A stretch of DNA of 64,000 nt from Myotis daubentonii (GCF_963259705.1 NC_081861.1:108716102-108780101), one strand, 5' to 3'; positions 11,926-24,419 are shown, counted from the first letter of the stretch. The notes: generated from the sequence alone by a model not told the origin. Made by a program: numbers and translations.

Positions 11926-12160
11926 CAGTGATGGCGAACCTTTTGAGCTCGGCATGTCAGCATTTTGAAAAACCCTAACTTAATTCTGGTGCCATGTCAC
12001 ATATAGAAATTTTTTGATATTTGCAACCATAGTAAAACAAAAACATATTTTTGATATTTATTTTATATATTTAAATGCCATTTAACAAAGACAAATCAAC
12101 CAAAAAAAAATGAGTTCACGTGTCATCTCTGAGATGCGTGTCATAGGTTCGCCATCACTG
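11926..12160. mobile_element. hAT MITE with perfect 8-bp target duplication
   Basis: Terminal repeats CAGTGATGGCGAACC and GGTTCGCCATCACTG bound a 235-bp AT-rich element. The flanking octamer TCATAGGC is present on both sides (11918-11925 and 12161-12168), the hAT-type target duplication, so the boundaries are exact. Confidence 0.95.
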
Positions 12161-12377
12161 TCATAGGCAGACAACAGTATGGTGATTACCAGTGGGAAAG
12201 GAGGATGCAGGAGGGTAGGAGAGGTTAAAGGGGGAAATGGAAGGAGACTTGACTTTTGGTGGTGAACACACATTACAATATACAGTGATGTATTATATAA
12301 TTTTACCCCTGGAACCTATATAATTTTATTAACCAATTTCACTGCATAAATTCAATTAAAAAAGATGTGGTGCACAC

Positions 12378-12590
12378 TCTATGTAATAAAAAGCTAATAT
12401 GCAAATTGTCCCTTTGGGAGTTCCACCGACCTGGAGTTCGACTACTCACAAAGACATGCACTGACCACCAGGGGGCGTTAAAGAATGAAGGAAGGTCCTG
12501 GCCTGCAGCTGGAAGGCCCCGATTGGCCCTGATCACCAGCCATGCCTAAGGACCCTACCCTTGCATGAATTTTGTGCACCAGGCCTCTAG
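12378..12590 (+). mobile_element. Short Helitron, 213 bp
   Basis: It starts TCTATGTAATAAAAAGC and ends ATGAATTTTGTGCACCAGGCCTCTAG followed by T. The GACCACCAGGGGGCG block near 12461 is shared with the Helitrons near 47.4 and 47.8 kb, which places it in the same 5'-end subfamily. The 5' flanking base is C, not the usual A, presumably a later substitution. Confidence 0.85.
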
Positions 12591-12854
12591 TATAGAGTGA
12601 AATATGACCCAGTAAAAAAAAATGAATGAAACCTTGCCATTTGTAACAACATGGATGGACTTAGAGGGCATTGTGCTGAGTGAAATAAAAAAGACTTCAA
12701 AAAACAAACGTCATATAATGTCAATTATACTGTATGTGGAGCAAAAACCAAAACACCTAAGACATAATAAACAAGCAAAACAGAAACAAACTCATAAATA
12801 TAGAGAACATTTTGATGATTTCCAGATGGGAGGGACATTAAAATAAATGGTTGA

Positions 12855-13069
12855 GTCCTAGCTGGTTTGGCTCAGTGAATAGAGCATCAGCCTGAAGACT
12901 GAAGGGTCCCGTTTCGATTCCAGTCAAGGGCACATGCCCAGGTTGTGGGCTTGGCCCCAGTAGGGAGCGTGCAGGAGGCAGCTGATCAATGGTTCTCTCT
13001 CATCATTGATGTTTCTATCTCTTTCTCTCCTCTCCCTTACTATCTGAACTCAATAAAAATATGTTTAAA
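12855..13069 (+). mobile_element. VES SINE
   Basis: The tRNA-like head, TTTCGATTCCAGTC B box, GGAGGCAGCTGATCAATG body and A-rich tail are all visible. A 14-bp target duplication (AAATAAATGGTTGA at 12841-12854; AAATAAATGCTTGA at 13070-13083, one mismatch) defines the ends. The host is an L1 3' UTR. Confidence 0.92.
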
Positions 13070-13325
13070 AAATAAATGCTTGAAAAGGGGGAATGGATTA
13101 AGACATACAGATTGATAGTTACAAAATAGTAATGGGCATGTAAAAAGTAGGATAGGGAATATAGTCGATAATGTTGTAATAACTATGTATGGTGTCTGAT
13201 GGGCACTAGATTTATCAGGTGATCACTCAGTAAGTTATATAAATGTTTAATCACTATGTTTTGCACATGAAACTAATATAATATTGTATGTCAACTATAA
13301 TTAAAATTATTTTAAAGAGAAAAAA

Positions 13326-13728
13326 GATGTGGAGTCTATTCCTCTTCCCCTTTAATCTGGATGGGCCTTGTGACTAGGTTTGACTGTGTAATAATATAGC
13401 AGATATGGGCCTTCTAAGCCAGGCCTTCAGAGGACTGGCAGTTTCTGTTTCATCGCTCTTGGAAGCCAGCTGCCTTTTAAGTCTAACTACTTTGAAACTA
13501 CCATGCTGGGAGGAAGCCAAAGCTTGTCCCAAGGAAAAGGAGAGCTCAGAGACTCCAAATCTCCAAATTGATGAACAAAGCCTGTTTGATCCTTCTGGTT
13601 CAGCTCAGATGCTGGCTGAATCCAGCTGAGTAACTACCAGATGATGCAGAACTACTAGTCAAGGCCCGACTAAATGCCTGACCCCCAGAATCATGAGAAA
13701 TAAATCATTGTTGTTTTCAGCCATTAAA
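13326..13728 (+). mobile_element. MLT1-type MaLR solo LTR fragment
   Basis: Blocks such as GGGCCTTGTGACTAGGTTTG, CTTCAGAGGACTGGCAG, GCTCTTGGAAGCCAGCTGCC and the end CAGAATCATGAGAAATAAATCATTGTTG match mammalian MLT1 LTRs. It is old and shared by placental mammals. No internal retroviral region adjoins. Confidence 0.8.
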
Positions 13729-13771
13729 AAGAAAGAAGGAAAGAAAAGAGAAAGGAAAGGAAAGGAAAGGA

Positions 13772-13855
<84 letters not shown>

Positions 13856-13875
13856 GAAAGGAGGAAGGGAGGAAG
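13729..13875 (+). repeat. (GAAA)n microsatellite
   Basis: Roughly 140 bp of GAAA/GGAAA repeats follow the MLT1 end. Reading frames across it on either strand are repeat artefacts. Confidence 0.95.
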
Positions 13876-14490
13876 AAAAGAAGAAATGTGGAGGTAAATG
13901 CCAGTAGAAATTACCTAAACATTTGAAAGTTGTTCCCTTTGAGGAGGAATTTTGAAGGTTTGGGAATGGATTGGCCAATGGAACTATTACTTACTGTGTG
14001 TCCTTTAGCATTATTTGACTTTTAAAATTATATTTACTTTCTACTTTGAAAAAATTAAACAAATTCACCTGGGCATTTAATCAAGTGCAGATCCCTGGGC
14101 CCATTTCCAGATATTTGGATTCATTTTGTACAGGGGTAGGAATATGCATTTTAAATAAACATCACAACTCTGAGAAACACATCATTGCATCCTTTTTTTG
14201 TTGTTGTTGTTCTTACTCCAATATCTTTATTACAGTGCTTTTTCTGTGGTTTTAAATTTTTCTACTAATTTCACAGTTCTCATCCCTTCCGTGGCTTCAA
14301 CCTTCCTGACTGATAGTGTGTAAATAGGCATATATGTGCCACTTAAAAATATTTATTCTTTAATGTATGTATTTTTTTTATCTTTTGTGTGCCTCCTTGT
14401 ATAATCTAAGCTTATCTGAAAGGTCATATCATCTTCTTTATATTCACTCCCCCTTTTCTTTCTTTTTCTTTTACTTTATATTACTTTTTA
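13876..14490. other. Mostly unclassified intergenic DNA with a MER5A-like patch
   Basis: No gene is visible. 14078-14185 resembles a MER5A (hAT-Charlie) remnant: GATCCCTGGGCCCATTTCCAG, then AGGAATATGCATTTTAAATAA. The rest is AT-rich and unassigned. Confidence 0.5.
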
Positions 14491-14546
14491 GTTTTTGAAT
14501 TTAGAGTTGACATGCTGTATTAGTTTCAGATGTACAACATTCATGG

Positions 14547-14579
<33 letters not shown>

Positions 14580-14580
14580 C
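14491..14580 (-). repeat. L1 3' end scrap (antisense) and (GAT)n repeat
   Basis: GTTGACATGCTGTATTAGTTTCAGATGTACAAC at 14508-14540 is the reverse of an old L1 3' end. It is followed by about eleven GAT units at 14546-14579. Confidence 0.75.
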
Positions 14581-14591
14581 TACTTTATGTT

Positions 14592-14822
14592 GTTGTTAAT
14601 CCTCACCTGAGGATAATTTTTCCATTGATGTTCAGAGAAGGGAGGGGAGAGGGGCAGAGAGAGGAGAGAGAGAAAATCATCAATGTGAGAGAGAAACATT
14701 GATTGGTTGACTCCCACACATGACCCACTGGGATCGAATCCACAACCCAGATACCGCACTTGAATCTGTGATCCTTCAGTGCACTGGCCGGTCCTTACCA
14801 TTGAGCCACACTGACCAGGGCA
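14592..14822 (-). mobile_element. tRNA-derived chiropteran SINE (antisense)
   Basis: Reversed SINE: the A/T-rich 3' part comes first (near 14600), then GAGAGAGAAACATTGATTGG, a reversed B box (GGGATCGAATCC) and a head ending CACACTGACCAGGG at 14820. This is an older subfamily than the near-consensus VES copies elsewhere. Confidence 0.85.
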
Positions 14823-14980
14823 CTTGGAGGTTATTTTTAGCTGTACAATAAGAGTTTTTATTTTTGAGCACTTCCCACTCTCTTAATATAGTGTCTCTAT
14901 CACCATCTTAGTGAATGGGTTCAGACCATTTTCTCTGGACTTAAATGCCTCAGGTTACTTAGATAATAAGAGTTGCCTGA

Positions 14981-15776
14981 TGCCGGGGTCCAACTCCAGC
15001 AGGTCCAGGGGTTCCCAAAGGCGTAGACAGAGTCGGCGAAGAAGGAAGGACACGGAGACAGTGTTCAGTTGATCAGCAGCCTAGCCAGGATCTCCAGCCA
15101 AATTCTGGTCTGGATCTCCAGCCAGGTTCTGCTTAGGATCTCCAGCCAGGTTCTGTGTCCATGTTCTCTTGCTAGGTTCTCCAGGTTCTCCAGCCAGGTT
15201 CAGTCACCAGGTTCTAGTCAGGTTCTCTTGCCAATTTCTGTAGTCAGGTTCAGTCCAGGATCTTTTGCCATGTTCTCTCGCTAGGTTCTGTCTCTAGGTT
15301 CTGTCTCCAGTTTCTGTCCAGGATCTTTTGTCATGTTCTCTCCAGCGAAGTTCTTCTGTCTCTAGACAACGTTCTGTGTAGGTTCTGTGCCTAGTTTCTG
15401 TCTCTCTTGGTTCTGTCTTCTAAGTCCTGTCTTCTGTTGTCTTCTTACATCTGTATTTATACCAGTTGATTCCAATCCTATCAATCTCTATTCCAAAGGT
15501 TAGGGCATTTCTTATCTCCATTCCAGGGAGTAAAGATTATGTAGCTTAAGCATGATTGTTCGTAGTTAAAGTGATTAATTACCCGCCTGGCACTTAGTTG
15601 AGGGGTTTTATTCCCTCCCTAACTTCAGGGGAAAATCTCTACCTGGGGAAACAACCTTTCTCAGAGAGGTGACCTTGGTTAAAACACAGCGCCAAGAAGG
15701 TGAGCAAACATATTAAGAACAGTATGCCATATATGCCAGGTCCCTTGAAACAGCAAGGATGGACCGGCTCCCGGCA
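14981..15776 (-). mobile_element. Solo LTR of a class II (betaretrovirus-like) endogenous retrovirus
   Basis: Bounded by TGCCGGGG and CCGGCA, about 796 bp, reverse-oriented. It is homologous along its length to the LTRs of the mini-provirus at 27050-29071. A 6-bp target duplication with one mismatch flanks it (GCCTGA 14975-14980; GCTTGA 15777-15782), as expected for betaretrovirus-type integrases. A TATA-like box lies near 15455-15461 on the minus strand. A run of imperfect CTCCAGCCAGGTTCTG repeats fills about 15080-15420. No internal region remains, so it arose by LTR-LTR recombination. Confidence 0.88.
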
Positions 15777-15782
15777 GCTTGA

Positions 15783-18406
15783 TATAAAATTTTTGTCTGT
15801 CTTAAATTTAAGAATTACCTTTTAGTGTAATTCTTGCCTTATGATGCTACAGGATACAATAATATATAGGGTTTCACTGCTTTTCCAGAATGCTACAACA
15901 AAATTTCCCACTTCAGAGTGTACACATGGAAGGTTTCCCTCTGATAAATTACTGTAGCCTAACCCCTAACCTACACACTGATTTTAAATAAGAAATGTTG
16001 AATAAATTAAAAACATGCATTTTAATTTGGAAGCAAAATAGCTCAGAACTGAAGGAGCTAACATGCATATTTTGAGAAAGAAATATTTTATTTAATTATT
16101 GTCCTTTAAATTTCTACTAAAATATTCTCACTGATGGCTTCTGGATAACGTGAAAAAAATGTTTTGTGTCTAACTAAAGCAAAATATTGCTTCTAGTTAT
16201 TCCTCTTGCTGTATTAATATTTTAGGAAATGTTATTCTTCTTTAAAATTTAAGATTTCCATAATGCAGATGAAATAATAGCCACTTAAGAAATCCAGCTG
16301 AGAAAATGTACTTCTGATGTTTGAAGTATCTGTGCTTATTCAATTTAATTGTAATGCCCCATTTATTTTCACATTAAGTTTAAAAGAATTTGGATTTTCC
16401 TACTGCTAAAACATCACAATTTCTATCACATAATTTATTTGCACACATTAAAGCAGTATTATATAATATCCAGGCTACAACAAGGGCACTCATTAATTAT
16501 TTCTCTACTTAGATTCCACTTTTGGGGTAAAATCTCTATGAGAACAGAGAAAGATGACAGGAACAAAGACTAGATTGCCTTTTAAATAAATATAAATTTT
16601 TATAATTCTCAAATTAAAACATAATTGAATCAGCACTGTATGTATTTTTTTTCAAAATAATTTAAAACATACTGCAACCAAATATTCTGATCAATTAGTA
16701 GATGTCTATTTCTAAGGCACCAGCTGATTTTTTAAGTCATTACATTCCTAATATTATGACTCAGTAATACCACTATGACATGAATTAAAATCTAATATTA
16801 AATTATGGGAGAACTAAGCCTCAGAAATCTATTGTTATTTTTGTTTTCTATCTCAGATGGAGAAACCATTATAACACACACATATTAATATGACATTTAT
16901 AACTTTTTACAAGACACAGATTAATGAGACTTGGTTTCAGTGTCTCTGGGAAATGAAAGTGGTTGCTAACCTAGAGACTCAGAATCTACCCATTCATATT
17001 TAAGGATTTCCTTACTGGCAGAGACAAAAGAACTGTCCTAAGCACCTCAGCAGTTCTTTAATGGAATAAAGTGATCAAATTGCCCATTTGGAGTAGTCAC
17101 TATCTATTTTTTTCTGTTCCGCAGGGAAAAGTGAATTAACTAAAAAATATTAAATATAATTCTTATATTTTTAAAACTCAAGGCAGATTTTTTTAAATAA
17201 GCGCTATTTGGCACTAATTACTAGTTTTTTGTAAAATTTGGCCATTTACATGGAAGATGCCATTTGTAGTCAATAGTGCTGCGTTTGATTCTTAAGACTG
17301 AACTAAAATTCTGCAGTATTTCTGTGTTTTCTACTTTAAACACAAAGTCACGTACCACCTTGTGTTTGCTATGTGCATGACCCTAAAAAATGATAGGAGA
17401 TCACTATTTAATAAAAAATCTTTGTAACTCCTACATGAAGGGATTTTTATAGATATATTTAGCATGTTATTTAATACCCTATTTCTAAAAGAATCCTAAA
17501 ATATTTGGACAAAATGTTAACACTTTTTTCCTTCAAGGCAATATTTATGTAGTCATGAATACAAGGAAATCATTTGTGACAACATCCCAGGAATCTGCAC
17601 ACACAGAAACTTCTTAAGATAAGAGCTACAATTGTAAGCAAATAAAAATAGCAAATTATTATTGAAAATAATCGGCGAGTCAATGACAAAATATTTTTCA
17701 GCATGGAGTTTCACTAAATTTAAGGTGGAATTATGTAAAAAGATACATAATTGTATAGTTCACATTTTTATCACAAAGAAAAGTGTTAATATGCTAAAAA
17801 ACCTTTATTTGGAAACAAAAATAATTACCTTGATTCACAATCAAACAATGTTGTAACAGATATATTATATACTGAAGAGTTCTTTATTTTCTTGTTTATT
17901 TCCACTTTATTTTACTTTAAAAAAATGCAATTTACTTTTGAAAAGTAAAAGGATTAAATACCCCTACATGCCACTAGATGGTGGTAACTCCTGGATGGGT
18001 CTCTAGCAATAGAGCAGTAAAATGGAAATTTTTGTTTGCTTGTACCAAAGATAAAGATAGTAGTAATTAATGATTGATATTTTTGTGGTAGTGGTAGAAT
18101 GATTGTGTGTTTGTAGGGGAAGGGAGTATGGAGGTGTGTGTGTATGAGCAAATATTTTTATATGTGTTGAAGACATTGTTCATGACTTACAAGAGAACTG
18201 AAACTATTTTAGGTCCCTTTTTGCATATGTATGAAAGGAAAAACAAAGAAGGAATTAGAAAAAGATAAAAATGTCATATGATGAAACACAGAACATTTTT
18301 ATTTTCAAACATTTCCCTTATATACAGAGGCTTGGTATTTGTATTCCAAAACAGAATGATTTACAAGTCATTGTTAATGATAATAGTAGCACTAATTTTT
18401 ATATAA
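15783..18406. other. Low-repeat AT-rich intergenic DNA, no gene seen
   Basis: About 2.6 kb without recognisable young repeats or credible coding sequence. Frames are short and lack codon structure. It may be ancestral single-copy DNA. Confidence 0.6.
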
Positions 18407-18418
18407 AAACAGGTCTCA

Positions 18419-18638
18419 CCCTGACCGGTTTGGCTCAGTGGGTAGAGCGTTGGCTTGCGGACTGAAGGGTCCCAGGTTCGATTCCAGTCAAGGGCATGTA
18501 CCTTGGTTGCGGGCACATCCCCAGTTGGGGGGTGTGCAGGAGGCAGCTGATCGATGTTTGTCTCTCATCGATGTTTCTGACTCTGTCCCTCTCCCTTCCT
18601 CTCTGCAAAAAAAATCAATAAAATATAGTTTTTTAAAA
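18419..18638 (+). mobile_element. VES SINE, near-consensus
   Basis: The tRNA-like head (TTTGGCTCAGTGGGTAGAGC), GGTTCGATTCC B box, GATCGATGTTTG body and AATCAATAAAATATA tail are clear. Flanking duplications are AAACAGGTCTCA (18407-18418) and AAGCAGGTCTCA (18639-18650). Low divergence suggests a recent insertion. Confidence 0.95.
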
Positions 18639-18650
18639 AAGCAGGTCTCA

Positions 18651-19439
18651 TCTTCTACTTAAACTTTTTTTTTCTTTTCAGACATTTAGGGCTCAAATTG
18701 TATCTATTTAGGTCTATATTTTAAGTGGAATTTAGATAAATTATTTTAAAATGCATGACATTCATTTTGAAATGAATTTTTGGGACTCCTTGTGATGAGT
18801 GATATCTATAGAAATTTATACTTTGTATGAATAACCCTTCAGGGCAATAGGAATAAATATGATTTGCCACAGTAAAAGCCTCATATTGAGAGATTCTAGT
18901 GAGTAACATGATAAACAACAGTTTATGCCTAGAACAAAACTTTTCAGAGGTCAGTATCCAAACAGTATACAAACATCAGTTTATATTAAAGGGCATTTAG
19001 TTATACCATCAACCATCAGTTATTGGTGAAAATTTTTCTTTTGGAGCACTCAGATTTCCTACTCCAGCCCTAAAATTACATTGAGAGCTGCCATCCAGAC
19101 AGGTGGAAACAGTTGCATAGAATGTGTAATGTGACATTTTCAAAGAAAAGAGAAGTGATCAGATTTCTTACTGAAGAAAATCAAAAGCTGATTAGCTCTC
19201 ACAGAGCAGGGTGAAAGCTGTTGAAGTTTCTGCAGGACAAAGAATTTTGGACAGAGCAGAATTTTGTTTTCTTTTATGCAACTGTTTTATACAGCTGCTG
19301 CTGTGTTTACACCTGTCAGACTTCTCTGTGAACTTGGAGAAAAGGGTTGGAGATTGAAGTAAAATAGTGTCCCTTTTATCTGTCATCATTGTGAAGTTAG
19401 AAGTTAATTTTCTAGATAAACTGAACGGCTCACCCCTAT
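18651..19439. other. Intergenic DNA, no gene or repeat recognised
   Basis: AT-rich sequence with only short open frames. The longest (19192-19512, minus) shows no domain or codon pattern I recognise. Confidence 0.5.
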
Positions 19440-19630
19440 TTTTCATCACTCTCTCTGACTCTCTCACACTCCTACCCTCCAGCCATACTGATCCTCCAAC
19501 TATTTTATTCATGCCTCTTCCTCAAATGCCTTGTCCAACCCTTCTACACATTCTCACCTAGCTAACTTCAAGTGATCCTTCACCATGGTTCAAGTACCAC
19601 CTCACCCTGGAAACCTTCTCTGATTCCTCC
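19440..19630 (+). mobile_element. L2 LINE 3' fragment
   Basis: The pyrimidine-rich run CAGCCATACTGATCCTCC, CTTCCTCAAATGCC and ACCACCTCACCCTGGAAACC parallels the L2 3' region in sense orientation. Old and diverged. Confidence 0.6.
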
Positions 19631-19954
19631 TATGTAGGAGTTATTAGATTATCAAATAAAGATACAGGAAACAGTTAAATTTGAATTTCAGATCAGCGAT
19701 GAACTTTTTTTTTGTTTAACTATGTCCCAAATATTGCATATTGTATTTTCACTTGCTAAATCTGGCAACCATACTTTAGTTAAAAGCTTTTTAATCACTT
19801 TCAAAATGCTATGTTTCATTGACCTTATCAAATAATTCCAAATGAGAATTTCTTCATCACTGTTTGCTTTGTATACTAACAGAATACATGAGTATGTTTT
19901 TTTTGTGAAAGGACTGATTACAAAATATTACAAATTGGCCTTCAGCACAAAATC

Positions 19955-20150
<196 letters not shown>

Positions 20151-21484
20151 TCCCTGATTATACTATGTTTATATCTCTACTCTGTAACTTCTAAATGTGG
20201 TGGAGGAACAGCTTACTGTTGCTAATTGATAAACTTTCAGTGAGATAGAGCAATGTAACAAAAGGAGAGTTTCTCAATTCATTTCCATAGAAAGAAAGGG
20301 TTTAAGTCTGAGTATTGTTACTCAATAGATAGTGTATTAAAATATAGTTATCATAAGAAATACAAATGCATTTATTAGATCTCCTTAAAGATACCACCAT
20401 AAATGCTCATCACTGAAAATATCTCTAGTAACTCCTTCTTTTACTTTATAAGGGATATCCCATCTTTAAAACATTAAAAACAGATGTTATTGCATTACTT
20501 CACTGCTGATGTATGTAATAGAAATGACACACTAATTAATTTAATGGAGTATAAATGTACTATGGATCATGGCTGACAATAAAATTATGAAAACATTCAA
20601 TTACAATCAGTGGTAATTCATTATTTATTGATTTTACATTATGCACACATTAATACAATGCACTTAATTACACAGAAGAGGGGATCGTTTTTCTGTTGAT
20701 ATGCAGACATTTGAATTCATTAGTTTTATTTAAAAAAACAAAAAAACTAAGTTTGAATAATAGGAGTCGATCCAAACTGCAATAAGAATGCACTTGGGAT
20801 ATTAATAGCAAACTGATATTAAGTCTCCTTTTAGAGAATGTCTAAGAAATATGCACTTTTGAGCAAGATTGCACTAATTTTAATATGTTGCTCACTTATG
20901 TATCTTGGAGGTGTCCAATGATTCTTCATTTTCTAGAACTGCACAGCTTTCAGCTTTGAAACACATATCCTGCACAATGCCCAAAGGGCTGTCTTGTGCA
21001 TAGTAGGAATGCCACAAATATCTGCTGTCTAAATGCTTATCTTGAAGAAAATTTTAAAAAATTATAATGGAAATGTATTCTACAGGTTTCTGGAAAAGGT
21101 AGTGCCACTTCTGCCTTTGGCAGTCAAGGAAGACTTTAAGATAGACTAAATACTAGGGAAATAGATTTTCATAAACTGAGATATAATATTTTAGGCAGAG
21201 GAATGGCATACACCAAGGCTTGGAGGCATAGAAGAGAAATGCAGATTTAGAGGATATTGACTAACAGTATGGATTGAAGGAAAGTAGTAAGAAAAAAGTA
21301 TAATGATTCACTGGGGCAAGACTGGGAAGCAGGATGGACTAAGCTGGGTGTCTAGAAGATAGGAGTTCATAGTGGAATCAAGTTCCATTACTTAGCATCA
21401 TTTCCCTAGATATTTTTTCTTCTTACATTCCCATAGGCCCCAAGCAGTCTCTTGCTTTGGTATCTAGCTCAACCTAGTATTTTA
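20151..21484. other. Mostly unique DNA with a probable antisense L2 scrap
   Basis: No gene recognised. About 21110-21400 resembles diverged antisense L2 (TTTTAGGCAGAGGAATGGCA, CTTGGAGGCATAGAAGAG). The remainder is AT-rich single-copy-looking sequence. Confidence 0.45.
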
Positions 21485-21500
21485 TATATAAATGCATTTT

Positions 21501-21706
21501 AATATATTTTTATTGATTTCAGAGAGGAAGGGAGAGAGAGACAGATAGAAACATCAATGATGAGAGAGAATCATTGATTGGCTGCTTCCCGCATGCCCCC
21601 CACTGGGGATCTAGCTGCAACCCAAGAAAGTGCCCTGACTGGGAATTGAACAGTGACCTCCTGGTTCATAGGTCGATGCTCAATCACTGAGCCACGCTGG
21701 TTGGGC
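21501..21706 (-). mobile_element. tRNA-derived SINE (antisense) with perfect target duplication
   Basis: The reversed body (AACATCAATGATGAGAGAG) and head ending GAGCCACGCTGGTTGGGC are recognisable. TATATAAATGCATTTT is present intact on both sides (21485-21500 and 21707-21722), a 16-bp duplication. Confidence 0.92.
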
Positions 21707-21722
21707 TATATAAATGCATTTT

Positions 21723-23719
21723 TAAGAGCAAATCATTCTATTTGGTGTAGGCTGTTAGAGATGGCAGGAGGCTTATTTATTTATTTTTTTTACAATGTAA
21801 GACTATTTCTCCTACTTTTGTTTCCATTAAACTGAGTTTGATTTCACTAACATTAGCAAAGCCAAAACCATAGTGACACTGCTCCCAATATCATTACCTG
21901 AATCCCACACCACAAGCCATAGTTTCCTTTTTTAATTCGGAGAGGAAATTATTTTCATAATTATTTTAAGAAAAAGAAAATGGATGGCTCTGAATGTAAG
22001 CAAAGAAGGATTCAGCATTCTAGTTGGCAAAAGAAGGGAAGAAAATTAGAGCCTCTCTTTCCTATATTTTTCCACTACTTTTGGAGGTATCACACTTAAT
22101 TGTAAAGTTGTATTGTTCAGGTTTCTATTATTTGAACAATCTTTCTGGAGGCCTATTTCCTGTTAGTTTTCTATGTGTCTTATAATCTATATAAATTATT
22201 ATCCATGGAAGTGCAGAAAATGTATGAATCTATAGAAAATTCTAATGGATAATGTAATGCATATACCTTAGGAGCTCTCCTTGGTTTTCCAGTCCACTGT
22301 CAATATTATCAGTTCTACGTTAGAGCTGGGGCAAGTTGAGATGTTAAACAATATTTCCTGTGCTACATTTAAATTGAGGTTTTCAATGGTCTGGGCATAT
22401 ATGTGGCTTGCTTGTTTTTACAAACAGGTTGATGGAGATGAATGCAATATTAGAACTGGGTTAAGGAGAAGCAGTGCAATAGGTAGAAGCTCTCACTGAC
22501 AAATATGTCTCCTATCTCCTCTGTCAGCCTCCTGGGTGTCTTGAGAGTGGGTTAAGTATGTCTGCAAGAAGAAATAGTGGAAATAGGAGCTGGTGAAAAC
22601 TACTGTGTGAATAGTGCTTCATAGACAAAAATGATCATTCTATTATTGATATGAAATCAGCACAATTTTGGTATCTAGACAGTATGGAGGAATACAGCAC
22701 CAGGTAAGGCTTCCTCTTTATTTTCATGGATAGGGCCCTTTAAAACTAAGTAGTTGAACAGCAAACAGACAAGATGAAGCCCAGTCAATAATCAAATGGA
22801 GCTCAGTCAACAACTGAATTCTGGATACATATGTTTTCTGATATAATGTATTCCTAGAAAATATATTATTTAAATTCTTTACCATAACTTAAAATCAAGC
22901 AACTTTGTAGTTTTCCCTGAATAGATATGTAATACTACCATCATCTCTTCTGACATCGGTGGAAATCACCGATAATTAGTTAAAGTAGGCAAGAAGTGTA
23001 ACAGGTAGGTTCTTCCCCAACCATGAGGGGAAGTCTTCTCAAAATCTCTATAATAATAAAAGTCATATTTGAAAAACTTAAAATTTTAAACCTCCAGATT
23101 TAGAAAGATTGACCCCATGAGTGTACCTAAAAGCCCTTATAAATAGATTTTAGCTGCACTAAACTGAGACGATGAGTCTGGCACATTAAGAGACAGAGTT
23201 ACAAGGGCTTGTGCACATTGTAAATGACCAATACTGAAGACTGGGAAATTAGTGGTCACTTGTCATACTTTGCTCATTAGAAACTGCCCAGGATTCCCTT
23301 CTTTCTCCTGTCCCCTCTTGTGGTTTCAAGGGGAAATTTATCAGCTTGTTTCACTTTAATGATGGTTGTATGCACATTACTAGATGGTAACAGTGTTCCT
23401 CTGTGTCTAGTCCACCATCCAAATGCGCAAGGCTTTCTAGGTGTTAGGACTCAGTGTTGTTTTTTCAAGTTGCAGAACCCAGAAAAGCAGAGGCCCCTGG
23501 AAATTTGAGATGAAAAAAATCTTTATGGGAATTTTCAAATGATCCCATTTATCTGTGTTAGTATGTTTCAATTGTTCTTACCATAAAATATGCTGTCAGA
23601 TCCTCTTGCTCGTATCTCAATTCCCTCCTTCCTCAGATACCTGAATACAGTTCTAAATCTTGGTTACTTTCCCTCTGCTTTTTGTATCTTCTCTAGCTTG
23701 CACTTCAGAAATGCATACA
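21723..23719. other. Low-repeat intergenic DNA, no gene seen
   Basis: About 2 kb without recognisable repeats and without a plausible coding exon. Scattered short frames only. Confidence 0.5.
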
Positions 23720-24272
23720 GTTGTATTTGTCCCTTGGTAACTACAGGGGACTGGTTCCAGGACCCCCTGAAGATACCCAAATCCTTGGATGCCCTTAGCT
23801 AAAATGGCATAGTATTTGCATATAGCCTACATAAATTCTCCCATATAGTTTAAATTATCTCTAGTTACCTATAATTCCTGGTTACTTGTAATACAACTAG
23901 AGGTCCGATTCACGAAATTTGTGCAAGGGGCTCGGCCCTTGCAGCCACGGTGGCTGCCTCAGCCCTTGCAGCCCCAGCTTCATCTGGAAGGTCATCTGGA
24001 AGGACGTCCAGTTTAATTAGCATATTATGCTTTTATTATTATAAATATAAATGCTATGTAAGTAGTTGTTTTACTGTATTGTTTAGGGAATAATCAGAAG
24101 AAAAACGTCTGTATCTGTTTAGTGCAGACGTAACCATTGTAGGCCTAATTATACAATACACATCAGCAACAATGTAACTTTTTTTCTGAATATGTTTGCT
24201 CAGTAGTTGATTGAATTTGTGGATACATTTGTATGGGTGCAGAACCCGTGGATTTGGAAGGCTTACTGCACT
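23720..24272. mobile_element. MER2-type Tigger DNA transposon, interrupted by a Helitron
   Basis: The two ends are related inverted sequences (left ATTTGTCCCTTGGTAACTAC...GGACTGGTTCCAGGACCCC; right GCAGAACCCGTGGATTTGG). Interior blocks AGTATTTGCATATAGCC and TACTGTATTGTTTAGGGAATAAT match MER2/Tigger. No transposase frame. Split at 23897-24045 by a Helitron. Confidence 0.8.
23897..24045 (-). mobile_element. Mini-Helitron, about 149 bp, antisense
   Basis: It begins CTAGAGGTCC after an A and ends in a TTTATTATTATAAA-type reversed 5' terminus followed by T. The ATTCACGAAATTTGTG stretch is the degenerate terminal hairpin. Its interior (CAGCCCCAGCTTCATCTGG...TTAATTAGCATATTA) matches the mini-Helitron at 55091-55267. 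Removing it restores MER2 sequence. Confidence 0.85.
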
Positions 24273-24419
24273 TTGACTTTGTCTCCTATTTTCCCTTTTC
24301 TATTCAGCATCCACCTTTCCCCAACTTCTCTAATTATTCCCAGTTAGGGGCGTCAAGTTTGTATATGCTGAAACTGAAATTTTGGAGAAAAAATAGTTAA
24401 AAGATAAATGATAATAGTT

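Larger units (their letters stand above)
11121..12363 (+). mobile_element. L1 3' end of the same element, split by three hAT MITEs
   Basis: The L1 3' coding end and 3' UTR are recognisable in pieces: CCCATCAGTAGATGAGTG near 11186, AAGTGAAATAAGCCAGTC near 11720, and a terminal block ending in an A-rich tail near 12363. Three hAT miniature elements interrupt it at 11224-11426, 11481-11690 and 11926-12160. Confidence 0.75.
12364..13322 (+). mobile_element. L1 3' end, interrupted by a Helitron and a VES SINE
   Basis: Sequence starting AGATGTGGTGCACAC and resuming after the Helitron matches the end of L1 ORF2, with AACATGGATGGACTTAGAG near 12650. Its 3' UTR ends in AAACTAATATAATATTGTATG near 13268 and an A-rich tail near 13320. 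No intact frame. Confidence 0.8.
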
